Shown piece by piece: positions 17,001-25,949 of a DNA stretch of 64,000 nt (position 1 is the first letter of the stretch; each line of letters starts with the position of its first letter). The notes beneath the pieces were generated by a model. The model worked only from the letters and a program-made list of their open reading frames with translations. It did not search any database and had not been told where the DNA came from. The DNA is taken from NCBI RefSeq assembly GCF_029210485.1, contig NZ_JARGET010000023.1:62001-126000 (forward strand). The letters run 5' to 3'. Position numbers and translations under genes: made by a program. The stretch comes from Hoeflea sp. YIM 152468. GTDB taxonomy: Bacteria > Pseudomonadota > Alphaproteobacteria > Rhizobiales > Rhizobiaceae.

Positions 17001-19468
17001 AAGCTGGCGCCACGCTGGAGCTGCCGGTGACCGAGGACTGGGGCGCGGGGGCCTATGTGACGGCGACGCTCTACCGGCCCGGCGACGCGCAGTCGCGCAT
17101 GCCGATGCGGGCGATTGGGGTCAAATGGCTCGCGGTTAATCCGCAGGCCCGGCAGATCTCCGTCTCGCTCGATCTGCCTGATCAGGCCCGGCCGCGCACC
17201 GCCTTCACGGTCCCGGTCCGCCTTGCCGGTTTGAGCGCAGGCGATACGGCTTATCTCACCGTGTCGGCGGTCGATGTCGGCATTCTCAACCTGACCCGCC
17301 ACACCGTGGCAGATCCGGAAGCCTGGTATTTCGGCCAGCGGGCACTGGGTCTTGAAATCCGCGATATCTACGGCCGGCTGATCGACGGATCGGCTGGCGT
17401 GAGCGGGCGCATCCGTTCGGGCGGCGATGGCGCCATGATGCGGTCGGAAGGCAGCCCGCCACGCGAACAACTGGTGGCGTTTTTCGAAGGTCCGGTCGAG
17501 GTCTCGGCGGACGGCACGGCAAGCGTCACATTCGACATGCCGCAGTTCAACGGCACGGTGCGGGTCAATGTGGTGGCCTGGAGTGGCGGCGCGCTGGGCC
17601 ATGCCAGCAAGGACGTGATCATTCGCGATCCGGTTGTCATCACCGCCAGTCTGCCGCAGTTTCTGGCTCCGGGGGACCGGTCGCAGATCCTGATTGACCT
17701 GGCCAATACCGACGGCCCCGCCGGAGACTATGCGGTTGAGGTGTTCACAGCGTCGGGCCGCGTCAACAGCGGCAACGGCTTGCGCCAGACGGTCAATCTG
17801 CAGGCCGGCGCCCGAAGCAGTCTGGTGCTGCCACTTGAAGGGCTCAGAAACGGCGCAGACACCCTCACGGTGGCGCTCACCGGTCCCGATGGCTTGGCAC
17901 TGGACCGTGAAGAGATCCTCACCGTGCGGCCGGCGGCCATGCCGGTGACGACCAGGCGCATCATCAGCCTGGCCGGCAACGGAGGCACCTTGCGGATCGA
18001 TGGCGAGTTGCTGGCCGACAGCCTGCTCGACGGCGCCTCGGTCACCGTCGGTGTTACCCGCCATGCAGCCTTCGATGTGGCCTCACTGCTGATGGCGCTC
18101 GACCGCTACCCCTATGGATGCGCCGAGCAGACGACGAGCCGGGCGCTGCCGCTTCTGTATCTGAGCGAGCTTGGCGAGTCCGGCAGCGGCGAAGACGCGA
18201 CCACGGTGCGCAAGCGGATTGACGACGCCATCACCCGTCTTGTGGCCTATCAATCGGCATCGGGCAGTTTCGGACTGTGGGGCCCGGGTTCAGGCGACCT
18301 CTGGCTCGACGCCTATGTCACCGATTTTCTGACCCGTGCCGCCGAGAAGGGGTTTTCGGTTCCGCCGGTGGCGAGCCGCCTGGCCCTCGACAATCTGCAG
18401 AACACCCTGGCCTACACCACCGATGTGAGCGCCGAGGGCAGCGGCATTGCCTATGCGCTCTACGTGCTGGCACGCAACCGCAAGGCCGCGGCAACAGACC
18501 TGCGATACTATTCCGACAGTCAGATCAACGCGTTCGCCCAACCGCTGGCGCGCGCGCAGATCGGCGCGGCGCTTTCGCTCTATGGCGATCCGCAGCGGGC
18601 AGCGCAGAGTTTCCGGTCCGCCTATGAACACGCCCTGTCGACGGCAAGCCTGATCGGCGGGCGGGAAGACTACGGCTCGGCGCTGCGCGATGGCGCGGCG
18701 ATGCTGGCGCTTGCGGCTGAATCAACACCGACGCCAGGCATCGTGCCGGAGTTGATCCGGTTCGTCAGTTCGGCCAAGACCGCACGGCAATCCACCAGCA
18801 CCCAGGAAGACGCATGGATGGTGCTCGCCGCTCGGGCCATCACGGCCGGCAATCGCTCGATATCGGTCAATGTCAACGGCCGGAGCTTCGCCGGCGCCTA
18901 TGATGCACGTCTGAGCGGCGAGGAGATTGCCGCCAATCCGCTGACCATCGTCAATCAGGGGGATGATCCCGTGGACGCGGTGGTGACAACGATTGCCGCG
19001 CCGGTACAGCCGCTCAGTGCCGGCGGGGCAGGGTTCTCTATCACCCGCAGCTACTACACGCTTGAGGGGGAACCGGCGTCGATCTCTACGGTCCGGCAGA
19101 ACGAACGCTATCTCGTGGTGTTGCAGATGCGCGAGGCCAATGCCTGGACGTCGCGGGTGGTTGTCACAGATCTGTTGCCGGCAGGTTTCGTCATCGACAA
19201 TCCACAGCTTGTCGGCAGCGCCGAACTCGGCAATTTCGCCTGGCTGGGCGAGGTTTCGGCCAGCCATGCCGAATTCCGCTCCGACCGGTTCATGGCAGCG
19301 TTCGAGCGTGGCGGCACATCGAACCGGGATTTCGTGGCCGCCTATGTGGTGCGCGCCGTCACGCCGGGGGTCTACGCCCACCCGGCAGCGGTGGTTGAAG
19401 ACATGTACCGCCCTGAACTGGCGGCTCGCACGGCGACGGGTGTTCTGGAGGTTCTGGGCGCCCCATGA
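14015..19468 (+). CDS. Bacterial alpha-2-macroglobulin with N-terminal PAN domain
   Basis: A giant periplasmic protease trap of 1817 residues. The Sec signal peptide ends ALA|Q at about residue 22; there is no lipobox, unlike E. coli YfhM, which is a lipoprotein. A PAN/Apple-like cysteine-rich domain follows (about residues 40-85, DECKAECLGDRQCRAF). Then come repeated macroglobulin Ig-like domains, a bait region and the thioester domain with CAEQ starting at Cys1369, which covalently captures proteases. ATG at 14015 is chosen because GGGAGG precedes it and gives a clean signal peptide; ATG at 13943 does not. It overlaps pbpC by four bases (ATGA), the classic A2M-PBP1C pair thought to guard the wall and periplasm. 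Confidence 0.94.
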   Translation: MSALNRVVSFICILILAVPALAQDGSRRIETTDNADYFGFDLRTVQNLGLDECKAECLGDRQCRAFTYNVKAGWCFLKSDYNAINPFQGAVAGRVVVGGEPDLGAAPDLAFVPASLLDEARNYRERLLGRTSAENSFGVNTLVRLAEASMAVGDMEAAIRNFGAAAAAAPDQSSVWAELSRAARAFTPADTTSQRSFRSVAVSAAIIAHQTSRTQVTRADALAVLAEALQGVQNWRPALSAYRASLALREVPALRMAYDALRDTHGFRVVDNSIDADSETPRVCVQFSEELVKGLDYSGFVSIDGATDIAIETDDRQICVNGLNHGQRYRLVLRQGLPSSVDEVLEAPVQLSLYVRDRTPAARFSGSSFVLPAKSRLGLPLITINTPSADLKLYRVGDRALSQIITRSDFLRQLDSYSLDQLSQDVGEAVWEGAIDVVNEPNREVTTSIPIDTVLPHREPGVYVMTARPLGDKAENWEAQATQWFVISDIGLSTFAGEDGLSVFLRSLESAQPLGSVSLTLLARNNEILGQSVTDADGRATFQPGLIRGQAGLAPAALLATGPDGDFVFLDLTRGGFDLSDRGVAGRPSSGGVDVMAWTERGIYRAGETVHLSALARDGKAAALTDLPLTLILQRPDGVEDRRIVSDGAALGGHALALALPDNAMHGAWRAALHTDPKRPSIAEVSFLVEDFQPDRMEIELDAGNATVSPDAPAEIEVTGRYLYGAPAGGLVTEGEILLSRTRALAAFPGYEFGLADEEFENARIALEDLEPLDAAGKAIVTVDVGALPETTQFVSAHVTIRAAEGGGRAVERSVDLKVATQGPRIGVNPQFEDGQVAESSEAGFRVIAIDAEGQRIAMPAASWSLVKVERNYQWYRQGNSWNYEVVDFTTEVADGRIDIGSDTPASIAANVEWGRYRLDIIGDDGAETSVLFDAGWHVEAKSIETPDGLEIAFDKDRYKVGEIARLRISPRFAGQALITVGSERLIETLTAPVGEAGATLELPVTEDWGAGAYVTATLYRPGDAQSRMPMRAIGVKWLAVNPQARQISVSLDLPDQARPRTAFTVPVRLAGLSAGDTAYLTVSAVDVGILNLTRHTVADPEAWYFGQRALGLEIRDIYGRLIDGSAGVSGRIRSGGDGAMMRSEGSPPREQLVAFFEGPVEVSADGTASVTFDMPQFNGTVRVNVVAWSGGALGHASKDVIIRDPVVITASLPQFLAPGDRSQILIDLANTDGPAGDYAVEVFTASGRVNSGNGLRQTVNLQAGARSSLVLPLEGLRNGADTLTVALTGPDGLALDREEILTVRPAAMPVTTRRIISLAGNGGTLRIDGELLADSLLDGASVTVGVTRHAAFDVASLLMALDRYPYGCAEQTTSRALPLLYLSELGESGSGEDATTVRKRIDDAITRLVAYQSASGSFGLWGPGSGDLWLDAYVTDFLTRAAEKGFSVPPVASRLALDNLQNTLAYTTDVSAEGSGIAYALYVLARNRKAAATDLRYYSDSQINAFAQPLARAQIGAALSLYGDPQRAAQSFRSAYEHALSTASLIGGREDYGSALRDGAAMLALAAESTPTPGIVPELIRFVSSAKTARQSTSTQEDAWMVLAARAITAGNRSISVNVNGRSFAGAYDARLSGEEIAANPLTIVNQGDDPVDAVVTTIAAPVQPLSAGGAGFSITRSYYTLEGEPASISTVRQNERYLVVLQMREANAWTSRVVVTDLLPAGFVIDNPQLVGSAELGNFAWLGEVSASHAEFRSDRFMAAFERGGTSNRDFVAAYVVRAVTPGVYAHPAAVVEDMYRPELAARTATGVLEVLGAP

Positions 19469-21579
19469 GCGCGCCGCGCCGCATCCGCGCCTTGTCTCTG
19501 GCGGCTGGCGGTCTGGTTGCCCTTGTGGGCTTGGCCGGACTGGCACTGTTTGCGCTGGATCGCGCCGACCGTGCTTTTCCACCGCCGCTGGCGGCGGCTT
19601 CGGAGCTGTCGCGCGAGGTGGTGGACCGCAATGGGGAGCTGTTGCGCGCCTACACCACACACACCGGTGTCTGGCGGTTGCCGGTCAGGCTGGAAGCGGT
19701 TGATCCGGATTACATCCGCATGCTGGTTGCCTATGAGGACCGCCGGTTCCGCTCCCACTGGGGGGTGGATCCCTGGGCGCTGGCGCGGGCTGCCGTGCAA
19801 TTGCTGCGCAATGGCGGACGCATTGTCTCCGGCGGCTCGACCATCACCATGCAGGTCGCGCGGCTGATCGAGCCGCGGAGCCAACGCTCTGTCACAGCCA
19901 AGTTGCGGCAAATGGCGCGGGCGCTGCAAATCGAGCGACGGCTGGGCAAGGACGAGATCCTGACGCTCTACCTGACATTGGCGCCTTATGGCGGAAACCT
20001 CGAAGGGGTGCGGGCGGCAAGCCTTGCCTGGTTCGGCAAGGAGCCGAAAAAGCTCACGCTTTCGCAATCAGCCTTGCTGGTGGCGCTGCCGCAATCGCCC
20101 GAAAGCCGGCGCCCGGACCGGCAGCATGCGCAGGCGCGCGCAGCCCGCAACCGGGTGCTTGCCCGCATGGGCGAGGCCGAGCTGATCCCGGCAAGCGAGA
20201 TCGATCGCGCCTCGGCGGCACCGGTTCCCCATCATCGGCTGGCCTTGCCCGATCTGGCAGCGCACACGGCAGATGCCGCGGTTTCGGACGATTCCGGTCC
20301 GCAAATGATTGCGCTGACACTGGACGGCGGCATCCAGCAGCGGCTGGAATCGTTGGCCACGGAAACTGCGGCGCGGCTTGGCCCGCGGCAGTCCTTGGCC
20401 ATGGTGCTGGCGGATGGCAGAACCGGTGATATTCTCGCCAGTGTCGGCTCGACCGGTCACCTCGATGCCGCGCGCGCCGGCGCCATCGACATGACCCGTG
20501 CGGTGCGCTCGCCCGGCTCGGCTCTCAAGCCGTTCATCTATGGCCTGGCCTTCGAAGACGCCATCATCGCGCCCGAAACCCTGATCGATGACACGCCTGC
20601 GGATTTTGCCGGCTACCGGCCACGCAATTTCGACCGCGGCTACATGGGTGAGGTAAGTGTCCGCCTGGCGCTGCAGTATTCGCTCAACGTCCCGGCAGTG
20701 CGGCTGCTCGAGGCGGTCGGGCCGCAGCGGCTGCTGGCGCGTCTGCGGCGGGGCGGGGCTGAACTGCAACTGCCGCCCGGTGGCGCACCCGGCCTGGCCA
20801 TTGGTCTCGGCGGGGCCGGGTTAAGCCTGCGTGACCTGGTTCAGCTCTACACGGCCTTTGCCGGCCGCGGCACCGCACAGCGGTTGCGCGACGGGTCGGA
20901 CCGGAGCGAAGCAAGACCGCTGGAGCACCCGGTGATGACAGCAGAGGCCGGCTGGCGCGTGACCGACATCCTGTCCGGCGTGGCAGCCCCGCAGGGCGCG
21001 CCGCGCATGGCCATCGCCTACAAGACCGGCACGTCCTACGGCTACCGCGATGCCTGGGCGATTGGCTTTGACGGCCGTCATGTGCTCGGCGTCTGGGTCG
21101 GGCGTCCCGATGCAGCCCCGGTTCCGGGCCTGTCGGGACTCGAGACCGCCGCGCCGCTGCTGTTTGAGGCCTTTGCCCGCTCGGGGCTGGACCGGGTCGA
21201 ATTTGCCCCGCCGCCAGCAGGTCTGATGCAGCGGCCGCAGGGTGGATTGCCCTATGCCTTGCGCAAATACAGAAGCCGCGATGAGGCCCCCAGCATGGTT
21301 GCAGCCGATGGATCGATGCCGCCGCAAATTGTCTACCCGCCGCAAGGGGCGCGTGTGGCGCTCGGCGCGCGCGGCGCAGGCCCGCTGATGCCGCTGGTGA
21401 TCAAGCTTCAGGGCGGGTCGGCCCCCTACCGGCTGATCGCCAATGGCCAAGCCCTGCCCAAGCCGGTCCGCAGGCGGGTCTTGAACTGGATTCCGGACAG
21501 CGCCGGTGCATCAACCCTGACGGTCATGGATTCGGCCGGACGGGCAGCGAGCGTCAGCGTGTTCATCGACGGCAATTGA
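19465..21579 (+). CDS. pbpC: Penicillin-binding protein 1C
   Basis: A 704-residue bifunctional peptidoglycan synthase anchored by one N-terminal membrane helix (about residues 10-31). The glycosyltransferase domain carries the catalytic EDRRFRSHWGVD near residues 91-102. The transpeptidase domain has the SxxK serine at about Ser352 (SALK) and the KTGTSYGYRDAWAIG box. The C-terminal BiPBP_C domain typical of PBP1C follows. Length is slightly below the E. coli protein (770). It is translationally coupled to the alpha-2-macroglobulin gene. An imperfect hairpin (CGGCA/TGCCG) followed by ATTTTT spans the stop and may be a weak terminator. Confidence 0.94.
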   Translation: MSAPRRIRALSLAAGGLVALVGLAGLALFALDRADRAFPPPLAAASELSREVVDRNGELLRAYTTHTGVWRLPVRLEAVDPDYIRMLVAYEDRRFRSHWGVDPWALARAAVQLLRNGGRIVSGGSTITMQVARLIEPRSQRSVTAKLRQMARALQIERRLGKDEILTLYLTLAPYGGNLEGVRAASLAWFGKEPKKLTLSQSALLVALPQSPESRRPDRQHAQARAARNRVLARMGEAELIPASEIDRASAAPVPHHRLALPDLAAHTADAAVSDDSGPQMIALTLDGGIQQRLESLATETAARLGPRQSLAMVLADGRTGDILASVGSTGHLDAARAGAIDMTRAVRSPGSALKPFIYGLAFEDAIIAPETLIDDTPADFAGYRPRNFDRGYMGEVSVRLALQYSLNVPAVRLLEAVGPQRLLARLRRGGAELQLPPGGAPGLAIGLGGAGLSLRDLVQLYTAFAGRGTAQRLRDGSDRSEARPLEHPVMTAEAGWRVTDILSGVAAPQGAPRMAIAYKTGTSYGYRDAWAIGFDGRHVLGVWVGRPDAAPVPGLSGLETAAPLLFEAFARSGLDRVEFAPPPAGLMQRPQGGLPYALRKYRSRDEAPSMVAADGSMPPQIVYPPQGARVALGARGAGPLMPLVIKLQGGSAPYRLIANGQALPKPVRRRVLNWIPDSAGASTLTVMDSAGRAASVSVFIDGN

Positions 21580-21907
21580 ACCCGTGCCGATCATTTTTGC
21601 AGGCCATTGAACTGGCAATTTTTGACCGATTGCGCCCGTCGCCAACGCCCGGCTGACGGGAGAATGCATCAGCGTCAAACCGATTATCTCGTCAGCAGTG
21701 TGGACTTCGCGCGGCAAAAATGGTTTTTCAAAGAGGGCGGAGGTACCCTCAGCGGTTTCATTCGTCATTCATTCAAGCCGATGTCAAAGCGCGCCTGACG
21801 TCGCCATAGGCGGCTCGCCAGTGACCTCGATGCCATCGCCTGGAATGGGTCAAACAGACAGGCTCCTGGCTTGTTGGAACTTCAGATAGCAAAATGGGAT
21901 GCCAGAC
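21580..21907. other. Intergenic region upstream of aldehyde dehydrogenase
   Basis: About 320 bases without a supportable gene. The short repeated phrase CATTTTTGC / CAATTTTTGA and several T runs make the start of the segment AT-rich. I see no clear promoter, operator or RNA structure. Confidence 0.4.
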
Positions 21908-23413
21908 ATGATGACCGGAAAGCACCTGATCGCAGGCGAGTGGATTGCTGGAGCCAGCACATTTACATCCGAACCAGCGCATGGCCCTGCAAGCGATTAT
22001 GCGCAAGGCAGCAGAACCCACGTAGATGCCGCCGCGGAAAAGGCAGAGCAGGCATTCTGGAGCTATGGCTATTCCAGTGCCGAAACACGGGCTGGTTTTC
22101 TCACCGCAATCGCCGACGAGATCGAAGCGCGAGGCGCGGCGTTGACCGACATTGGCTGCCGCGAAACCGGCCTGCCCGAAGCACGCCTGAATGGCGAGCG
22201 CGGGCGCACGACCGGTCAGCTTCGCCTGTTTGCCAGCCACATTCTCGATGGCGCCTATCTCGACCGTCGTCATGATGTTGCCCTTCCCGATCGTTCCCCG
22301 ATGCCGCGTCCCGACATCAAGATGGTGGCACGTCCGGTCGGTCCGGTTGCCGTTTTCGGCGCATCCAACTTTCCCCTGGCATTCTCGACCGCCGGTGGCG
22401 ATACCGCGTCAGCATTGGCGGCAGGGTGCCCGGTGGTGGTCAAGGGCCATCCGGCTCACCCCGGCACCGCCGAGATCGTGGCCCAGGCAATTGAGGCGGC
22501 AATCAAGAGCTGCGGTGTCCACCCGGGTGTGTTTTCGCTGATCCAGTCCAACAGCCGCGATGCCGGTGAGGCGCTGGTGACCCATCCGCTGATCCAGGCC
22601 GTCGGTTTTACCGGCTCGCTGGGCGCGGGCAGGGCGCTGTTCAACCTGTGCGCCGCCCGCCCCACACCGATCCCGTTTTACGGCGAGCTTGGCTCCATCA
22701 ACCCGGTGTTTCTGCTGCCACATGCGCTGAGCGCGCGCGGCTCGCAGATCGCCCAGGGCTGGGCGGCGTCGCTGACCATGGGGGCTGGCCAGTTCTGCAC
22801 CAATCCCGGTGTTGTCGTGGCCTTGAAGGGCGATGATGCCGAAGGCTTTGCAAAGGTTGCCAGCGAAGCCTTGGCGGGTGTCGCTGCACAGACCATGCTG
22901 ACAGACGGCATTGCGGCCTCCTACCGGTCGGGCAGGGAAGCCGTCGCCGCATCCGCCGGGGTAGACGAACTCCTGGCCGCATCGTGTGAAGGCCGCAATG
23001 CCGCGCCCTATCTCTACAGGGTTTCTGCCAAGGACTGGCTCGACAGCCGGGTGCTTGCCGAAGAGGTGTTCGGCCCGCTGGGCATCATCGTCGAGGCTCA
23101 GGATTTTGACGAGATGAAAGCCGTGGCGCTCAATCTCCATGGTCAGTTGACCTGCACCCTGCAGATGGAAGACGCCGATCTCGCGCAGGCCACGCAACTG
23201 ATGCCGATCCTTGAGCGAAAGGCCGGCCGAATCCTCGCCAACGGCTTCCCCACCGGAGTCGAAGTCAGCGAAGCGATGGTGCATGGCGGACCCTATCCGG
23301 CTTCGACCAATTTCGGCGCAACCTCGGTCGGCACCTTGGCGATTCGCAGGTTCCTCCGCCCGGTGTCTTACCAGAACATGCCCGACGCGCTGCTGCCGCT
23401 CGAACTGCGCTAG
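21908..23413 (+). CDS. NADP-dependent aldehyde dehydrogenase (2-oxoglutarate semialdehyde type)
   Basis: A 501-residue aldehyde dehydrogenase most like the alpha-ketoglutaric semialdehyde dehydrogenases that finish arabinose, hydroxyproline or glucarate catabolism by making 2-oxoglutarate. Seen: the cofactor segment VFGASNFPLAFS, the general-base glutamate in YGELGSINPV, and the nucleophile Cys297 in GAGQFCTNPG. ATG at 21908 is favoured over 21899 because GGGA lies eight bases upstream. No hydroxyproline, sugar-acid or transporter genes are adjacent, so the pathway is unassigned. About 300 bases upstream show no gene. Confidence 0.85.
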   Translation: MMTGKHLIAGEWIAGASTFTSEPAHGPASDYAQGSRTHVDAAAEKAEQAFWSYGYSSAETRAGFLTAIADEIEARGAALTDIGCRETGLPEARLNGERGRTTGQLRLFASHILDGAYLDRRHDVALPDRSPMPRPDIKMVARPVGPVAVFGASNFPLAFSTAGGDTASALAAGCPVVVKGHPAHPGTAEIVAQAIEAAIKSCGVHPGVFSLIQSNSRDAGEALVTHPLIQAVGFTGSLGAGRALFNLCAARPTPIPFYGELGSINPVFLLPHALSARGSQIAQGWAASLTMGAGQFCTNPGVVVALKGDDAEGFAKVASEALAGVAAQTMLTDGIAASYRSGREAVAASAGVDELLAASCEGRNAAPYLYRVSAKDWLDSRVLAEEVFGPLGIIVEAQDFDEMKAVALNLHGQLTCTLQMEDADLAQATQLMPILERKAGRILANGFPTGVEVSEAMVHGGPYPASTNFGATSVGTLAIRRFLRPVSYQNMPDALLPLELR

Positions 23414-23428
23414 GCAAGGCGCATAAAG

Positions 23429-23531
23429 CATCGCGCGCTGCTGGACCAGCGCGCGATGCCGGGCTTGCCGGGGCCGGGGGCCTGGGCCTGGGGCATGACT
23501 CTTCAAGCCATTTGAAAACCGGTCCCGGTTT
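23429..23531. repeat. Intergenic palindromic units before the GST gene
   Basis: Two inverted repeats lie between the aldehyde dehydrogenase stop and the GST start. The first is a perfect 12-bp stem (23429-23440 with 23447-23458) with a 6-base loop, able to act as a transcript-end hairpin although no T tract follows. The second is AAACCGG-tc-CCGGTTT (23516-23531), resembling the AACCGGTT core of the composite repeat at 54.6 kb and of palindromic elements common in rhizobial intergenic DNA. Confidence 0.5.
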
Positions 23532-23548
23532 GATACAAGCTACGGCTG

Positions 23549-24166
23549 ATGACACCTGTTCTTTATTCCTTCCGCCGCTGCCCCTACGCCATGCGCGCCC
23601 GTCTGGCGATCCTGTCTGCCGGTCTGACGGTGGAGCTGCGCGAGGTGGTGCTGCGCGACAAGCCTGCGGCCTTCCTGCAGGCCTCTCCCAGTGCAACGGT
23701 TCCATGTCTGGTCACCTCCGACGCGGTGATCGACGAAAGCCTCGATGTGATGATCTGGGCCTTGCGGCAGCGCGATCGCGAAGGCTGGCTGACAATGCCT
23801 GATGCAGGCTTTGACTGGATTGCCCAGGCCGACGGGCCGTTCAAGCATGCGCTCGACCGCACCAAATATGCCAACCGCTATCCAGACTCCGAGGCAAGCG
23901 GGCAGCGCCAGATCGCGGCCGATTTCCTTGCCGCACTCGACGGCCAGATCGAGACCTGGATTTTCGACCGGCCGAGCCTGGCGGATTTCGCCATTTTGCC
24001 ATTCGTGCGCCAGTTCGCCTTCATCGACAAGGACTGGTTTGACGCCCAACCCTGGCCGAAGCTGCAGGCCTGGCTGTGCCGATTTCTGGAATCGGAGCGG
24101 TTTGCCGATATCATGGCGAAATACCCGCAATGGCATGACGGTGATGCACCAACGCTGTTTCCCTGA
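23549..24166 (+). CDS. Glutathione S-transferase family protein
   Basis: A 205-residue two-domain thioredoxin-fold protein. The N-terminal domain starts VLYSFRRCPYAMRAR, with Cys11 in a CPYA motif as in glutaredoxin-like and omega-class GSTs, followed by the cis-Pro segment ATVPCLV and ESLDVMIWAL (the glutathione-binding Glu-Ser). The all-alpha C-terminal domain contains RPSLADFAILPF with the conserved N-capping Asp. A cysteine-type active site suggests thiol transfer or reduction of glutathionyl conjugates rather than classical conjugation. It is monocistronic with no obvious ribosome binding site. Substrate unknown. Confidence 0.85.
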   Translation: MTPVLYSFRRCPYAMRARLAILSAGLTVELREVVLRDKPAAFLQASPSATVPCLVTSDAVIDESLDVMIWALRQRDREGWLTMPDAGFDWIAQADGPFKHALDRTKYANRYPDSEASGQRQIAADFLAALDGQIETWIFDRPSLADFAILPFVRQFAFIDKDWFDAQPWPKLQAWLCRFLESERFADIMAKYPQWHDGDAPTLFP

Positions 24167-24457
24167 GCGTTGACATTGACTGAGCGGCCTCCTTCCCTGG
24201 CGAACCGAAGCATCGTCGTGTGTTCACCGGCGACATGATCAAGACCGCAAGAGCCGCCAATTCAGGGTAAGAATGGCGGGCCGCAGTCCTTTCACATCTA
24301 TAGGCTTGTTCCGACAGCGCCGGCATGATGGACGCGGGCTGCACCGGCAGGGGCAACAAGGCATGGTAAAACTACCCTGACCAACTGGCGCCTTTGTTAG
24401 AACACCTCATTCATATTCGAGTTGTTGAATTCAGTATTTCATCTTCACACCGCTAAT

Positions 24458-24507
24458 CTCATCTCCAACAGGGAGATGAGCCGGAGATGAACCAAGCGAA
24501 GAAGTGA
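24458..24507 (+). promoter_or_regulatory. Leader hairpin and possible 6-codon leader ORF
   Basis: CTCATCTCC (24458-24466) and GGAGATGAG (24472-24480) form a perfect 9-bp hairpin with a 5-base loop, 38 bases before the next gene. GGAGATGA recurs at 24483-24490. An ATG at 24487 opens a 6-codon frame (MNQAKK) whose TGA at 24505 lies at the ribosome binding site of the downstream gene. A translation-control leader is possible but unproven. The rest of the 24167-24517 gap shows nothing recognisable. Confidence 0.35.
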
Positions 24508-24517
24508 GGCACCGTTC

Positions 24518-25174
24518 ATGATGGTACACGCGCCCGTACAGGCCACAGCCCGGTACATTGATAACTTTCAGATGCAACGCGATATTGAGGCGCAGAGACA
24601 AGCCGAACTCGGATCGAACCAGGGCCCGAGCTTTTTTCTTGCACACGGTCTGGAACGGCCTCGCAGCAGGCCGGATGGCGCGGCAAACAGGACGCCGCTG
24701 GTTGTGCCGAAGCTGGAGGTTGCGCGCCGGTCGGAGCAAAAGCTGTCGGCGGCGGCGGGCAGGGCGGCGGAGACCATTGCCAAGGTGTTGATACCGCACG
24801 GTCTCCAGGTCTACCGCGGCGACAGGGCCGTTACCCGAGCAATTGCACAGAACAATCTTGTCCATTTGTGCGAAACGACGGTCTGCTACATCCCCTATAT
24901 CACCTCGACGGGCAATGGACGCCTCGTGGTCAAGATGACCAACTTCGCAAGCGGCATTGCCGTGGCAACCAGGGATGGCATTCATTATCGCGACGTGATG
25001 CCGATGCTGAACACGGCCATGGAGCGCAACATGTTTCGGATTCTCGGTGTTCACACCGACAGCGACGGTAGAGTTGTCGGCATCGATCCAAAATTTACCG
25101 CCAATGGCATCGCCTGGAGCGTCGAAAATCTGAAAGCCTTAACCGACGCCTGCAAGCGGAAGGTCGCATGTTAG
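24518..25174 (+). CDS. Hypothetical protein, convergent with a LuxR regulator
   Basis: A 218-residue protein I do not recognise. It has no signal peptide or membrane segment. The N-terminal third is polar and charged with a basic, Ser/Pro-containing stretch (about residues 50-75). The C-terminal two thirds look like a compact alpha/beta domain with hydrophobic strands (LVHLCETTVCYIPYI, GRLVVKMTNFASGIAV). GAGG eight bases upstream supports the ATG at 24518; ATG at 24521 is equally possible. Its DNA is less GC-rich than the neighbours, suggesting acquisition or relaxed constraint. It is convergent with the LuxR-type gene 109 bases away. Confidence 0.7.
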   Translation: MMVHAPVQATARYIDNFQMQRDIEAQRQAELGSNQGPSFFLAHGLERPRSRPDGAANRTPLVVPKLEVARRSEQKLSAAAGRAAETIAKVLIPHGLQVYRGDRAVTRAIAQNNLVHLCETTVCYIPYITSTGNGRLVVKMTNFASGIAVATRDGIHYRDVMPMLNTAMERNMFRILGVHTDSDGRVVGIDPKFTANGIAWSVENLKALTDACKRKVAC

Positions 25175-25283
25175 AAACCGGCCCGAACGAAAGGCCGCTC
25201 GGATCTGCTTTCGGCCAATAGGGGAGGGAGCCAGCGGCCCTTGCAACACTCCCGGGTGCTTCCGGCACATCGTGAGGGGTGGA

Positions 25284-25949
25284 TCATTGGGTTTCCCGCC
25301 GGTCAACCTGTGTCCCAACCAGCTTTGCGACCAGGTGGACGAGATTTCTCGCCCCAAAACGGGTTTTCATCCTGTCGATACGATGTTCGATCGTCCTCGG
25401 AGACAGATCGAGCATGTCTGCGATTTCTTTCGCCGTCTGGCCTTCGATCAAGAGCTGAATGATACTCTCATCCGTCAGATCAGATGCCATCTCCTGATGG
25501 GAAGGAATCGCAAAGCGGCCCTCCGCGAGGCTGACACACCACTGTGGCGTGCCTTCAGTCTTCTGCGGGAGAATTAGGCGTTCATAGCCGACGCGAACAC
25601 CGACGAAGCGGATTTTCACCATGTCAATGGTGGGGCGCTTGGAGTGGAGAGCGCGCTGCATGCCGGGAATAATCGCCTGATCGACAAACGCGCGGTCCAG
25701 GTCGCGCAGAACCGCGTTCGGCAATTCGGCAAGCATCGTCTCCAGGATCTTGCTCTTGTAGCCGAAATTCTTGATGCGCAAAAAATACCAGTCATACGGG
25801 TCGTTTTTGTTGGTCTCCACAACCGACAATGCCATTTTGACGCTAAGGCTTCCGATAATCTGGTCGTACAACTCATCCGGCGTTGCCAAGGCGTCGGCCT
25901 TTACCCAATGATCGATGAGCTGGTGACAGAGTGAATTGAACAAAGCCAT
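25284..25949 (-). CDS. LuxR-type transcriptional regulator with PAS-like sensor domain
   Basis: A DNA-binding regulator of about 221 residues. The C-terminal GerE/LuxR helix-turn-helix is clear: LTDESIIQLLIEGQTAKEIAD, then LDLSPRTIEHRIDRMKTRFGA. The N-terminal portion contains FVGVRVGYERLILPQK, resembling the end of small PAS domains (PAS_5-like) of alphaproteobacteria, so a ligand-sensing role is likely. No receiver domain or AHL-binding signature is seen. An upstream GTG at 26057 would add 36 residues; neither start has a convincing ribosome binding site. The upstream 25.95-26.06 kb segment is unusually AT-rich. Targets unknown. Confidence 0.8.
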   Translation of the reverse strand: MALFNSLCHQLIDHWVKADALATPDELYDQIIGSLSVKMALSVVETNKNDPYDWYFLRIKNFGYKSKILETMLAELPNAVLRDLDRAFVDQAIIPGMQRALHSKRPTIDMVKIRFVGVRVGYERLILPQKTEGTPQWCVSLAEGRFAIPSHQEMASDLTDESIIQLLIEGQTAKEIADMLDLSPRTIEHRIDRMKTRFGARNLVHLVAKLVGTQVDRRETQ

